A stretch of DNA of 49,440 nucleotides from JANYJJ01 sp043749975. GTDB taxonomy: Bacteria > Pseudomonadota > Gammaproteobacteria > Burkholderiales > Burkholderiaceae_C. Each line of letters opens with the position of its first letter. The stretch's first letter is position 1. Below, in pieces: positions 14,885 to 24,807 of this stretch. The translations under genes and the position numbers were made by a program. Under the pieces are notes generated by a model. That model ran no database searches, was not told the DNA's origin, and saw only the letters and a list, made by a program, of their open reading frames with translations. The DNA lies in the NCBI GenBank assembly GCA_043749975.1, contig JAYVCL010000149.1, forward strand, positions 1 to 49,440, written 5' to 3'.

Positions 14885-14916
14885 TGCAATTTACTGCATG
14901 TTCATTCGCCCGTCAA
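14885..14916 (-). promoter_or_regulatory. boxC promoter with BoxR-type TGCA-N6-TGCA operator
   Basis: On the minus strand, TTGACG (14916-14911) and TAAATT (14893-14888) are spaced by 17 bases, a good sigma-70 promoter. TGCA at 14885-14888 and 14895-14898 are exactly 6 bases apart and enclose the -10 box. The boxR promoter has the same layout. Direct TGCA repeats are known operator parts for the BzdR/BoxR family (from memory). A bound repressor would block the -10. Confidence 0.65.
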
Positions 14917-14931
14917 GCGAAAAAAAGCGGT

Positions 14932-15885
14932 TCACCCGGCGATGCTGATCGTGCCGCGCAGTTGCTCTTGCAGCCCGACGAAGCAGTCTTCCATCGTCTT
15001 GTCGCTGGTGTCGAACACCTCGTCGGCCTTGGAATAGAAGGCGGCGCGGCTGTCCAGGATTCGCCGCAGGTCTTCCATCGCTTCACGGTTGCCGCTGTGG
15101 CCCGCCATCGGCCGCGTGTCGCCCTGGGCCTGCACGCGGCTCATGTGTTCTTCGGGCGTGGCGCGCACCCACACGGTGTAGCAATGCGCCAGCAGCAGGT
15201 TGAAGGTGGCGGGGTCGGAGACGATGCCGCCGGGGGTGGCGATCACCGCCCGCGGAAAGCGTTGAATGGTGTCTTCGAGCGCGCGCTTTTCATAGCGGCG
15301 ATAAGCAGCCGGGCCATACAGCGAATGGATCTCGGACAGGCTGCAACCCGCCACGCTTTCGATTTGCCGGTTCAGCTCGACGAAGGGCAGCACCCAACTG
15401 TCGGCCAGCATGCGTCCCAGCGTGCTCTTGCCGGCCCCGCGCAGGCCCACCAGGGCCACGCGCTGGCGCCGTGCCGCCTGGCTGGCCGGAGCACCGAACA
15501 TGGCGGCCAGCGAACCACGCGCTTGCGCCAGTTCGGGGTCGCTGCGGCCACGCAAAATCTCGCGGATCATCAGCCACTCAGGCGAACTCGCGGTCTCGTC
15601 GCCGACCAGTTCAGCCAGCGTGCAATTCAGCGCCTGGGCCAGTTGGCGCAAGAACTGGATCGACGCATTGCCCACACCCATTTCCACATTGGCCAGGTGC
15701 CGCTCCGACACCTCGGCCATTTTCGCCAGCCCCTTGCGGGTCAGCCCGCGGCGGGCGCGCAGGGCCCGGGTGCGCTCGCCCAAGGCGATCAGAAACCGGT
15801 CTCGACTGGCGCTCTCGACGAGGCCGGCGTCGCCTCGGCTGTCGGTCGCCTTGTCGGGCTGGCGCTGGGGTTGGGGTTGGGCCAA
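14932..15885 (-). CDS. boxR: BoxR, benzoyl-CoA-responsive transcriptional regulator
   Basis: A 317-residue fusion of an N-terminal Xre-type helix-turn-helix (about residues 30-95, RTRALRARRGLTRKGLAKMAEVSERHLANVE) with a C-terminal shikimate-kinase-like domain. Its P-loop GLRGAGKS lies at residues 147-154. This is the architecture of BzdR/BoxR regulators, in which the kinase-like domain senses benzoyl-CoA and relieves repression. The start is TTG 15885, the only upstream start that leaves room for the whole helix-turn-helix; about 25 polar residues precede the domain. It is divergent from bclA across 116 bases containing overlapping promoters, and it lies directly upstream of boxC. Matching operators at both promoters suggest autoregulation and control of the pathway. 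Confidence 0.93.
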   Translation of the reverse strand: MAQPQPQRQPDKATDSRGDAGLVESASRDRFLIALGERTRALRARRGLTRKGLAKMAEVSERHLANVEMGVGNASIQFLRQLAQALNCTLAELVGDETASSPEWLMIREILRGRSDPELAQARGSLAAMFGAPASQAARRQRVALVGLRGAGKSTLGRMLADSWVLPFVELNRQIESVAGCSLSEIHSLYGPAAYRRYEKRALEDTIQRFPRAVIATPGGIVSDPATFNLLLAHCYTVWVRATPEEHMSRVQAQGDTRPMAGHSGNREAMEDLRRILDSRAAFYSKADEVFDTSDKTMEDCFVGLQEQLRGTISIAG

Positions 15886-15938
15886 GGGTAATTCCGGTTC
15901 TGGTTGGGGCTCAAGCCGACGCTATACTTCCGGCCTCA

Positions 15939-15986
15939 TGCAACATATTGCATTGTCAGTGCGATGACAAGCACTATAAATGCATT
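15939..15986. promoter_or_regulatory. Overlapping divergent boxR/bclA promoters with BoxR operator
   Basis: On the plus strand TTGTCA (15953-15958) and TATAAA (15975-15980) are 16 bases apart and would start bclA about 15 bases before its ATG. On the minus strand TTGTCA (15970-15965) and TATGTT (15947-15942) are 17 bases apart and face boxR. TGCA-N6-TGCA (15939-15942 and 15949-15952) encloses the boxR -10. A third TGCA follows the bclA -10 at 15981-15984. One regulator could control both directions. Confidence 0.7.
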
Positions 15987-16001
15987 ATCCGGGACAGGTC
16001 C

Positions 16002-17566
<1,565 letters not shown>

Positions 17567-17570
<4 letters not shown>

Positions 17571-18361
17571 CCGAGCCAATTTTGTTTGCACAGATCGATT
17601 GGCACGATCGATTCGTCAGGCTCGAATACCGTTGGGTCGGCAGCCCCTCACGCGCACAGCCGGCGATCGTCTTCCTGCACGAAGGCCTGGGCTCGCTGGC
17701 GGCGTGGAAAGACTTTCCGCGCCAGTTCTGCGAGGCGCACGGCCTGCGCGGGTTGGTGTTCTCGCGCTACGGCTATGGCCGCTCGACGCCGAAGCCTGCC
17801 GACGAACGGTGGCCTCCCGGCACACTGCGCGCCCAGGCCCATGAACTGCTGCCCACGCTGCTCGCCTCGCTCGGCATCGAGCGCCCCTGGCTGTTCGGCC
17901 ACAGCGACGGCGCGTCCATCGCACTCTTGTACGCGGCCCGATTTCCGGTGGCTGGGTTGGTGCTGGTGGCACCGCACATTTTTGTCGAAGACGTGGCGTT
18001 GAAGCGCATCGAGGCGGCGCGGCTGGCCTATGAAAGCACCGATTTACGCACCCGCCTGGCTCGCTACCATGACGATGTCGATTCGGCTTTTCGGGGCTGG
18101 AACGACATGTGGCTGAACCCGGCCTTCCGGAGTTGGAACATCGAAGCCGAGCTGGCTGCAATCACCTGCCCGCTGCTGGCCGTGCAGGGCGAAGACGACG
18201 AATACGGAACGCTGGAACAGATTCGCGGCATTGCGCGCCGCGTGCCGCAAACGCAGTTGCTGGTGCTGGCAGATTGTGCGCACTCGGCGCACCGCGACCA
18301 ACCCGAACGGCTGAGCCTGGCGGCCGGCACGTTCATCAAAACAGCCTCGAACGGGGCCTGA
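17567..18361 (+). CDS. Alpha/beta hydrolase coupled to bclA
   Basis: A 264-residue alpha/beta-hydrolase-fold protein. The nucleophile elbow is GHSDG with Ser113, the likely acid is in QGEDDEYGT, and the histidine is in DCAHSAHRDQPE. An oxyanion segment FLHEGLGSLAAWKDF follows strand 3. It starts inside the bclA stop (ATGA) and precedes the transporter genes by 20 bases, so it belongs to the benzoate operon. Hydrolases of this type accompany many box clusters. A thioesterase rescuing stalled CoA esters, or an esterase producing benzoate from an ester, are both possible. The sequence does not decide between them. Confidence 0.85.
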
Positions 18362-18381
18362 TTCCCAGACTGGAGATTTGC

Positions 18382-19545
18382 ATGAAGACCTGGTTCAAGA
18401 TTTCGGCGGCCGCAGCCGCACTGTGCGTGTCGGCTGCTGCGCAAGCACAGGCGCAAGCGCCCATCAAGGTCGGCCTGATGCTGCCCGCCACCGGCACCTT
18501 CGCCAGCCTGGGCAACATGATCGAGAGCGGCTTCAAGCTCTACGTGAAAGAGCAGGGCGGCAAGCTGGGCGGGCGCGAGATTCAATACTTCAAGGTCGAC
18601 GACGAGTCCGATCCGTCCAAGGCCACCGACAACGTCAACAAGCTCATCAAGCGCGACAACGTCGATGTGCTCGTCGGCACGGTGCACTCCGGCGTGGCGC
18701 TGGCGATGGCCAAGGCCGCGCGCGACAGCAACACCCTGCTCATCATCCCCAACGCCGGCGCCGGCGACATCACCGGGCCGATGTGCTCGCCGAACATCGT
18801 GCGCAGCTCGTTCTCGAACTGGCAGCCGGGTTATTCCACCGGCGTCGTGATGGCGCAAAAAGGCTTCAAGCGCGCCATGACCATCACCTGGAACTACGCC
18901 GCCGGCAACGAGACGGTGAAGGGCTTCGCCGAGGCCTTCGAGAAAGGTGGCGGCAAGGTCGTGAAAGACCTGACGCTGCCGTTCCCGAACGTCGAGTTCC
19001 AGGCCCTGCTGACCGAAATCGCAGCGCAAAAACCCGATGCGGTGTTCGCCTTCTTCGCTGGCGGCGGTGCCGTGAAGTTCGTCAAAGACTACGCTGCCGC
19101 GGGGCTGAACAAGACCATCCCGCTGTACGGTTCGGGCTTCCTGACCGACGGCACCCTGGAGGCGCAAGGCGCGGCGGCGCAGGGCATCTTCACCACTCTG
19201 CATTACGCCGACAACCTCGACACGCCGCGCAACAACGCCTTCCGCAAGAGCTTCGCGCTGACCTACAAGACCAACGCCGACGTCTACGCAGTGCAGGGCT
19301 ACGACGCGGCGCAAATCCTGGCGGCGGGTTTGAACGCCGTGAAAGGCGACCTCGCCAAGCGCGACGTGCTGACCGCCGCCATGCGCAAGATCACCGTCGA
19401 CAGCCCGCGCGGCAAGTTCACCATTTCAGCGGCCGGCAACCCGGTGCAAGACATGTTCCTGCGCCAGGCCACCGGCAACAACAACGAGTTCAGGTCGGTG
19501 GCGGTGAAGGCGCTGGCCGACCCGGCGCGCGGCTGTAGGTTGTAG
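18382..19545 (+). CDS. ABC importer substrate-binding protein (LivK type, probably aromatic acid)
   Basis: A 387-residue periplasmic binding protein of the branched-chain-amino-acid/aromatic class. The signal peptide is MKTWFKISAAAAALCVSAAAQAQAQA. The mature protein begins with IKVGLMLPATGTFASLGNMIESGFKLYV, the typical type I fold opening, followed by VGTVHSGVALAMAKAA and the second-lobe strand YGSGFLTDGTLE. It lies 20 bases downstream of the hydrolase in the bclA operon. Its permease and ATPase partners follow after an inserted toxin-antitoxin pair. Together these suggest benzoate or a related aromatic acid as ligand. An amino-acid ligand remains possible from sequence alone. Confidence 0.9.
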   Translation: MKTWFKISAAAAALCVSAAAQAQAQAPIKVGLMLPATGTFASLGNMIESGFKLYVKEQGGKLGGREIQYFKVDDESDPSKATDNVNKLIKRDNVDVLVGTVHSGVALAMAKAARDSNTLLIIPNAGAGDITGPMCSPNIVRSSFSNWQPGYSTGVVMAQKGFKRAMTITWNYAAGNETVKGFAEAFEKGGGKVVKDLTLPFPNVEFQALLTEIAAQKPDAVFAFFAGGGAVKFVKDYAAAGLNKTIPLYGSGFLTDGTLEAQGAAAQGIFTTLHYADNLDTPRNNAFRKSFALTYKTNADVYAVQGYDAAQILAAGLNAVKGDLAKRDVLTAAMRKITVDSPRGKFTISAAGNPVQDMFLRQATGNNNEFRSVAVKALADPARGCRL

Positions 19546-19665
19546 CCTTCGGCACAGCTCAGCGGTCGGCTTCGCCTCCCTTCTCTTTGACGGCCTGCGG
19601 CCGCGCAGAATGCCGGCTCGCCGCGTTAGAATCTGACCAGCTCAACAGACCAGATGGTGATTGCG

Positions 19666-19944
19666 ATGGGTGACCGTCCCTGGCTCCTTCAAGATGCGAA
19701 GGCCCGATTCAGCGCGCTGGTCGACGCCGCGCTGAACGGACAACCGCAACACGTCACGCGTCGCGGCAAGGCGGCCGTCGTCGTGGTTTCCGAGGCGGAC
19801 TATGCGCGGCTGAGCCAGGGTTCGCGCGCGGCAGCGCCGGGCTTCATCGACCACCTGCTCGCCATGCCGCGCAGCAGCGCGGCAGCAGCCAAGCCGGAAA
19901 CGGGCCGACGCGGGCCGGTGTTGCGCGACCTGGAGTTCGATTGA
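19666..19944 (+). CDS. Phd/YefM-family antitoxin
   Basis: A 92-residue protein beginning MGDRPWLLQDAKARFSALVDAAL, the canonical Phd/YefM N-terminus (W-LQDAKARFS-LV). The DNA-binding strand and helix follow (QHVTRRGKAAVVVVSEADYARL). The C-terminal tail would occupy the toxin. I prefer ATG 19666 because it places the conserved W-LQDAKA block at the usual distance from the start; ATG 19654 is an alternative. Its stop overlaps the toxin's TTG start as TTGA (19941-19944). Such antitoxins neutralise the toxin and repress their own operon. The pair interrupts the ABC importer genes. Confidence 0.9.
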   Translation: MGDRPWLLQDAKARFSALVDAALNGQPQHVTRRGKAAVVVVSEADYARLSQGSRAAAPGFIDHLLAMPRSSAAAAKPETGRRGPVLRDLEFD

Positions 19945-20339
19945 TCCTGCTCGACACGATGGTGCTGTCGGAGTTGCGCAAGCGCCGGCCGCATCCGAAG
20001 GTGGTGGTGTGGCTGCGCTCGCAAGCACCGACCGAGGTGTTCATCAGCGTCGTCAGCCTGGGTGAAATCGAGCGCGGCATTCATCGCGCAGCCGATCGCG
20101 TGTTCGCCGTCGAACTTGCCGTCTGGCTCGAAGCGCTGATCCGCTTTTACACCGACCGCATCCTCCCGGTCACGCCCGACATCGCGCGGCGCTGGGGCCG
20201 GCTGTCTGCCGAACTGGGCCATGACGGTGCCGACTTGTTGATCGCTGCCACGGCTGCGTCTCACCGCCTGACGGTGGCCACGCGCAACCTGCGGCACTTC
20301 AAGCCGGCCGGCGTGATGCTGGTCGACCCGTTTGCATGA
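19941..20339 (+). CDS. PIN-domain toxin (VapC/FitB-like ribonuclease)
   Basis: A 132-residue PIN-domain protein starting at TTG 19941, inside the antitoxin stop. Catalytic acidic residues are in place: D5 in ILLDT, E42 in SLGEIERG, and D98 in HDGADLLIAATA. The final motif is TRNLRHF, with N116 where some relatives have Asp, a common feature of the FitB branch. The length is complete, so it should be an active Mg-dependent ribonuclease. It is the intact counterpart of the kind of toxin left as a fragment at 1423-1659. It sits between the binding protein and the permease of the same importer, so its transcription is probably tied to benzoate growth unless it has its own promoter. Confidence 0.9.
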   Translation: MILLDTMVLSELRKRRPHPKVVVWLRSQAPTEVFISVVSLGEIERGIHRAADRVFAVELAVWLEALIRFYTDRILPVTPDIARRWGRLSAELGHDGADLLIAATAASHRLTVATRNLRHFKPAGVMLVDPFA

Positions 20340-20375
20340 TCGTGCGTTCGACGCTTCCGTGAAACGAGTCTGAAG

Positions 20376-21248
20376 TTGGACCTCGCCACCTTCCTCGTCC
20401 AGTGCCTGAACGCTGTTCAGTACGGCCTGCTGCTGTTCCTCGTGGCCAGCGGCCTCACGCTGATCTTCGGCATCATGGGCGTCATCAATCTGGCCCACGG
20501 CAGCTTCTACATGATGGGGGCCTACCTGGCGTTCGCGCTGGCACCGCACTTCGCCGATCAGTTCATCCTGATGCTGCTGGTGGGCACGCTGCTGGCCGCG
20601 CTGTTCGGCTTCGTGCTCGAGTGGATATTTTTCAGCTACCTGTACCAGCGCGAGCACTTGCAACAGGTGTTGATGACCTACGCGCTGATCCTCGTCTTCG
20701 AAGAAGCGCGCTCCATGCTGATGGGCAACGACGTGCACGGCGTGCAGGCACCGGCCTGGTTGTCGGGCAGCTTCGAGCTGGGCAGCCTGATGAGCTACCC
20801 GTGGTATCGGCTGTTCGCCTCTGCCGCCTGCGTCGTGCTGGCCGTGGCGCTGTACCTGGTGGTCAACAAGACGCGGCTCGGGATGATGATTCGCGCCGGG
20901 GCCAGCAACCGCGACATGGTGCGTGGCCTGGGCATCAACATCAAGCTGCTCTACCGCGTGGTGTTCGCCGGCGGCGTGGCGCTGGCCGCGCTGGCCGGCA
21001 TGATCGCTGCGCCGATGTCGTCGGTCTACCCCGGCATGGGCGGCAGCGTGCTGATCATCTGCTTCGTGGTGGTGGTGATCGGCGGCATCGGCTCGATCAC
21101 CGGGGCGCTGATCGCGTCGCTGCTGGTGGGTTTTGTCGACACCTTCGGCAAGGTGTTCTTCGCCGAGCTGAGCGGCATCGGCGTGTACTTGCTGATGGCG
21201 ATCATCCTGGTCTGGCGCCCCGAAGGCCTGATGAAGCGGAGCTACTGA
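20376..21248 (+). CDS. ABC importer permease, LivH type
   Basis: A 290-residue inner-membrane permease with about eight hydrophobic segments. Family marks are QYGLLLFLVASGLTLIFGIMGVINLAHGSFYMMGAY at the N-terminus and the EAA-like coupling region KTRLGMMIRAGASNRDMVRGLGIN. GGIGSITGALIASLLVGFVDTFG lies near the C-terminus. The start is TTG 20376, giving MDLATFLVQCLNAVQYG. It lies 36 bases after the toxin gene and ends one base before the second permease. It pairs with that second permease and the two ATPases to form the importer. Confidence 0.93.
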   Translation: MDLATFLVQCLNAVQYGLLLFLVASGLTLIFGIMGVINLAHGSFYMMGAYLAFALAPHFADQFILMLLVGTLLAALFGFVLEWIFFSYLYQREHLQQVLMTYALILVFEEARSMLMGNDVHGVQAPAWLSGSFELGSLMSYPWYRLFASAACVVLAVALYLVVNKTRLGMMIRAGASNRDMVRGLGINIKLLYRVVFAGGVALAALAGMIAAPMSSVYPGMGGSVLIICFVVVVIGGIGSITGALIASLLVGFVDTFGKVFFAELSGIGVYLLMAIILVWRPEGLMKRSY

Positions 21249-21249
21249 C

Positions 21250-22251
21250 ATGCGTTGCGCGTGGCTCGTTCCCGTGACGGCGGCCATGGCACTCGCGCTG
21301 CTGCCGCTGCTGCTCACGCCCTACACCCACGATCTGGTGGTGAAGATCAGCATCTACGCGATTTTCGCGCTCAGCCTCGAACTGCTGGTCGGCGTCACCG
21401 GCCTGGTCAGCCTGGGTCACGCGGCCTTCCTCGGCATTGGGGCCTTCGTCACCGTGCTGGCGGCGGGCCAGGGCAGCGCCGCATCGCTTTGCGTATTGCT
21501 GCCCGCAGCCATGCTGGCAGCGGCGGCGTATGCGTTGTTCGTCGGCGCGCTGAGCCTGCGCACCAAGGGCGTGTATTTCATCATGGTGACGCTGGCGTTT
21601 GCGCAGATGGCCTACTTCGTGTTCCACGACACCAAGCTGGCCGGCGGCAGCGACGGCATCTTCCTGTACACCAAGCCGGTGCTGGAACTGGCTGGCCGCA
21701 CGCTGCTCAACCTCGACCTCAAGCGCGACATGTACTACGTCGTCTTGGCCGCTCTTGTTTTCACTTACGGATTGCTGGCGCTGATCCAACGCTCGCGCTT
21801 CGGCCATGCGCTGGCCGGCATCCGCGTCAACGAGCAGCGCATGCGCGCCGCCGGTTTCACCACCTACGGCTACAAGCTGGCCGCCTTCGTGATCGCCGGC
21901 GCGCTGGCCGGGTTGGCCGGCAGCCTGCTGGCGATCAAGGACGGCGCGGTGAACCCCGAACTGCTGGGCTGGCACGAGTCGGGCGCGGTGCTGCTGATGA
22001 TCATTTTGGGCGGCATCGGCCACCTGCGCGGTGCGGTGATCGGTGCCGTGGCGTTCACCTTGTTGAAGGAGCTGTTCCAGTCCGAAGCCCTGCTCGGCCC
22101 GCTGGCTGCGCACTGGCAAATGACTTTGGGCTTCACCATCATCGCTTTCGTGGCGTTGCTGCCGAAGGGGCTGATCGGTGTCGGTCACCAGATCGCCGTG
22201 CGCCGCACGCCGGCAGCGGTTTTCGCACCATCGAAGTCCGCGCATGAGTAG
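21250..22251 (+). CDS. ABC importer permease, LivM type
   Basis: A 333-residue membrane protein with roughly ten hydrophobic helices. The LivM signature is seen in VKISIYAIFALSLELLVGVTGLVSLGHAAFLGIGAF. The cytoplasmic coupling loop is QRSRFGHALAGIRVNEQRMRAAGF, and VLLMIILGGIGHLRGAVIGAVAF is in the C-terminal half. It starts one base after the preceding permease gene and overlaps the next ATPase gene by 8 bases (22244-22251). This tight packing implies coupled translation and equal amounts of the importer subunits. Confidence 0.93.
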   Translation: MRCAWLVPVTAAMALALLPLLLTPYTHDLVVKISIYAIFALSLELLVGVTGLVSLGHAAFLGIGAFVTVLAAGQGSAASLCVLLPAAMLAAAAYALFVGALSLRTKGVYFIMVTLAFAQMAYFVFHDTKLAGGSDGIFLYTKPVLELAGRTLLNLDLKRDMYYVVLAALVFTYGLLALIQRSRFGHALAGIRVNEQRMRAAGFTTYGYKLAAFVIAGALAGLAGSLLAIKDGAVNPELLGWHESGAVLLMIILGGIGHLRGAVIGAVAFTLLKELFQSEALLGPLAAHWQMTLGFTIIAFVALLPKGLIGVGHQIAVRRTPAAVFAPSKSAHE

Positions 22252-23032
22252 CCCGAGCCACGCCGAGCCCTTGCTGCAAGCGCGCCGACTGACGCGCCGC
22301 TTCGGTGGCTTGACCGCTGTCAACGCGGTCTCGGTGGAGCTGCACGTGGGCGAGGTGCATGCCGTCATCGGCACCAACGGCGCGGGCAAGTCGACCCTGA
22401 TCAACATGCTGTCGGGCGAGTTGCCCGCATCCGCCGGCAGCGTGCTGCTGAACGGCGTCGACATCACCGCCTGGTCGCAGCCGCAGCGCGCGCGCGCCGG
22501 CGTGGGCCGCAGCTACCAGCGCACCACCATCTTCCCGGAGTTCAGCGCGTTCGAGAACTGCCGCCTCGCCGCCCAGGCTGCGCAGCCGCGCCCGTGGGCG
22601 CTGTGGCAAGCGGCGGCGCATTGCAGCGGCAGCGTGCGCATGGCGCACCACGGGCTGGAGGCGGCCGGCCTGCAAGACGATACCGACCGCCGCGCCGGCT
22701 CGCTCAGCCACGGCGGCCAGCGCCAGCTCGAAATCGCGATGTGCCTGGCCACCCAGCCCAGGGTGCTGCTGCTCGACGAGCCGCTGGCCGGCATGGGCTC
22801 TGAAGAAACCGACCGCATGCTCAAGTTGCTGGGCACGCTGAAGCAGGGCCACGCGGTGCTGCTGGTCGAGCACGACATGGACGCGGTGTTTCGCGTCGCC
22901 GACCGCATCACCGTGATGGTCAACGGCGAGGTGATCGCCAGCGATGTGCCGCAGCGCATCCGCGGCAACCGCGAGGTGCAGGTGGCCTACCTGGGCGAAG
23001 CGGCAGGCGACACCTCGCCAGCGAGCGCCTGA
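22244..23032 (+). CDS. ABC importer ATPase, LivG type
   Basis: A 262-residue ATP-binding subunit. Walker A is GTNGAGKST, the signature motif is the variant LSHGGQRQLEIA (SHGGQ in place of SGGQ), and Walker B is VLLLDEPLAG. The D-loop GMGSEET and switch LVEHDMD follow. The SHGGQ signature is characteristic of LivG-type ATPases. The start ATG 22244 gives MSSPSHAEPLLQARRLTRRFGG and lies within the end of the permease gene. The stop shares one base with the next gene's ATG (TGATG). Confidence 0.93.
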   Translation: MSSPSHAEPLLQARRLTRRFGGLTAVNAVSVELHVGEVHAVIGTNGAGKSTLINMLSGELPASAGSVLLNGVDITAWSQPQRARAGVGRSYQRTTIFPEFSAFENCRLAAQAAQPRPWALWQAAAHCSGSVRMAHHGLEAAGLQDDTDRRAGSLSHGGQRQLEIAMCLATQPRVLLLDEPLAGMGSEETDRMLKLLGTLKQGHAVLLVEHDMDAVFRVADRITVMVNGEVIASDVPQRIRGNREVQVAYLGEAAGDTSPASA

Positions 23033-23745
23033 TGCTCAGCGTCGAATCCCTGAACACCTTCTACGGCGACAGCCACATCCTGCGCGGTGTGAACCTGAGC
23101 CTGAGCGCCGGCACGGCTGTCGGCCTGCTGGGGCGCAACGGCATGGGCAAGACCACGCTGATCCGCACCCTGATGGGCTATGTGCGACCGGCCTCGGGCC
23201 AGGTGCGCTGGGGCGTTGGCAAGCAGGCGGTGGAGGTGACCGGGCGCGTGCCCGAGCGCATGGCGCGCCTGGGCATCGGCTACGTGCCCGAAGGCCGCGG
23301 CATCTTTCCCAACCTGTCGGTGCGCGAGAACCTGGTGATGTCGGCCCGCGCCGGTGTCGATGGCCGCACCGACTGGACCTGCGAGCGCGTGCTGGCCACG
23401 TTTCCGCGCCTCGGCGAGCGCCTGGGCCACGGCGGACAACAGCTCTCGGGCGGCGAGCAGCAGATGCTGTCGATCGGGCGCGCGTTGATGACCAACCCCA
23501 AGTTGCTGATCCTCGACGAAGCCACCGAAGGCCTGGCCCCGCTGATCGTGGCCGAGATCTGGCGCGTCGTCAGCGAGATCAGGCGCACCGGCATCAGCAC
23601 CCTGATCGTCGACCGCAACTACCGCGCGGTGCTGGCGCACACCGACCGCGCCGTGGTGTTGGAGAAAGGGCAGATCGTGCTGGCCGGGGACTCGGCCACG
23701 CTCGCCGCCGATCACAGCCTGTTGGCGAAGTTGCTCGGGGTGTGA
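23032..23745 (+). CDS. ABC importer ATPase, LivF type
   Basis: A 237-residue ATP-binding subunit. Walker A is GRNGMGKTT, the signature is LSGGEQQMLSIGRALM, Walker B is LLILDEATEGL, and the switch region is LIVDRNY, with Asp-Arg-Asn where many ATPases have a histidine. That H-loop variation is visible in the sequence and is shared by some LivF-like paralogues linked to aromatic transport (from memory). It completes the five-component importer begun at 18382. The operon seems to end here: 211 bases follow before the next gene, with a short GGGGCA/TGCCCC stem near 23757-23782 but no T-run. Confidence 0.92.
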   Translation: MLSVESLNTFYGDSHILRGVNLSLSAGTAVGLLGRNGMGKTTLIRTLMGYVRPASGQVRWGVGKQAVEVTGRVPERMARLGIGYVPEGRGIFPNLSVRENLVMSARAGVDGRTDWTCERVLATFPRLGERLGHGGQQLSGGEQQMLSIGRALMTNPKLLILDEATEGLAPLIVAEIWRVVSEIRRTGISTLIVDRNYRAVLAHTDRAVVLEKGQIVLAGDSATLAADHSLLAKLLGV

Positions 23746-23956
23746 GGGCCACGATCGGGGCAGCATCCTTTACAGTGCCCCTGGACAATTCTGTGCATGA
23801 GTTTGGCACTCAGTGGTACTGCAAGTCTTGCGTCTGGCAACCGGGCCCCTTACCGAGGCTGAAGTGCGCCGCATGACCTGCTTGCCAGAGCCCTCCGCCA
23901 AAACCGCAAAATTGCGAAGCCGAGTCCTCAACCTCTCTCCTTTCTAAAGGCACCCC

Positions 23957-24262
23957 ATGATTCTCGAAATTGCCGACTTCTTCATCGCCCCAGGCAAACA
24001 GCCCGAGTTCGAGGCAGCCCTTCAGCACGCGGTCACCACCGTGGCCTCCAAGGCGCAGGGCTTTGGCGGCTTCAAGATCAACCACAGCATCGAGTCGCCC
24101 GAGCGCTACGTGCTGATGATTTATTGGGACACGCTGGAAGATCACATGGTGGGCTTTCGGCAGGGCCCGTTGTTTGCGCCGTGGCGCGCCATCGTCGGGC
24201 CGTACTTTGCGAAACCGCCAGCGGTCGAGCACTTCACACTGATCGCCAAGTCGGCAGCTTGA
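23957..24262 (+). CDS. Antibiotic-biosynthesis-monooxygenase (ABM) fold protein
   Basis: A 101-residue protein with the dimeric alpha/beta-barrel pattern of ABM-domain proteins: ILEIADFFIAPGKQPEFEAALQHAV, then a central GFGGFKINHSIESPERYVLMIYWDTLEDHMVGFRQGP and a terminal AVEHFTLIA. Members range from cofactor-free quinol monooxygenases to haem-degrading enzymes, and many are uncharacterised. A ribosome-binding site (AAGG) is found about 10 bases upstream of ATG 23957. It lies on the same strand as the benzoate importer, 211 bases after it. A role in handling aromatic intermediates is possible but not shown. Confidence 0.8.
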   Translation: MILEIADFFIAPGKQPEFEAALQHAVTTVASKAQGFGGFKINHSIESPERYVLMIYWDTLEDHMVGFRQGPLFAPWRAIVGPYFAKPPAVEHFTLIAKSAA

Positions 24263-24308
24263 CGCGGTTGCGGTGCGGCCTCGGGCGGGCACCGACGCAG
24301 CACACGAC

Positions 24309-24806
24309 GTGAGCTCGATTCGCGGCTTTCAAGAGGCCGATTGGCCGGCGCTGTGGCCGCTGCTGCGCGCCACCTTCGAAGCCGGCGACACGTATGCCTT
24401 CTCGCCGAGCAGCACCGAGGTCGAGATCCACCGCGCCTGGATCGAGGTGCCATCGGCCAGCTTCGTGAGCTGCGACGGCGACGGGCGCTTGCTGGGCAGC
24501 TACTTCATCAAGCCCAACCAGCCGGGGCTCGGGTCCCACGTGTGCAACTGCGGCTACGTGGTGGCCCCGGCAGCGCAAGGGCAGGGCATCGCATCCGCGA
24601 TGTGCGAACACTCGCAACGCGAGGCGCTGGCCATGGGCTTTTTGGCGATGCAGTTCAACCTGGTCGCCAGCACCAATGAGCGGGCGGTGCGCTTGTGGTG
24701 CAGGCTCGGCTTCGACGCGGTGGGCCGCCTGCCGCGCGCGTTCCGCCACCAGCGGCTCGGCCTCGTCGATGCGCTGGTGATGTTCAAGACGCTGGCGAGC
24801 GAGTAG
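24309..24806 (+). CDS. GNAT-family N-acetyltransferase
   Basis: A 165-residue acetyltransferase of the GNAT fold. The acetyl-CoA pyrophosphate-binding motif reads VVAPAAQGQGIASAMCEHSQREAL (the Q/RxxGxA-type loop). It is followed by AMQFNLVASTNERAVRLWCRLGFDAVGRLPRAF, the typical C-terminal strand and helix. I chose GTG 24309 (VSSIRGFQEADWPALWPLL) because the recognisable fold begins directly after it; a GTG at 24273 is an alternative. The substrate cannot be predicted. It converges with the radical SAM gene, the stops being one base apart. Confidence 0.85.
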   Translation: MSSIRGFQEADWPALWPLLRATFEAGDTYAFSPSSTEVEIHRAWIEVPSASFVSCDGDGRLLGSYFIKPNQPGLGSHVCNCGYVVAPAAQGQGIASAMCEHSQREALAMGFLAMQFNLVASTNERAVRLWCRLGFDAVGRLPRAFRHQRLGLVDALVMFKTLASE

Positions 24807-24807
24807 A

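Noticed and set aside
11438..15037. Very long plus-strand open frame (about 1200 codons) across boxA, boxB and boxC
   Set aside because: It is antisense to three well-identified genes. High G+C content keeps the opposite frame free of stops. Its protein is His/Gln/Ala/Val-rich with no domain.
19800..21317. Long minus-strand open frame (about 500 codons) opposite the toxin and permease genes
   Set aside because: It is a His/Gln/Asp-rich shadow of the real plus-strand genes and shows no recognisable domain.
23757..23782. GGGGCA/TGCCCC stem after the importer operon as a terminator
   Set aside because: Only 6 pairs with a 13-base loop and no T-run, so it is too weak to call.
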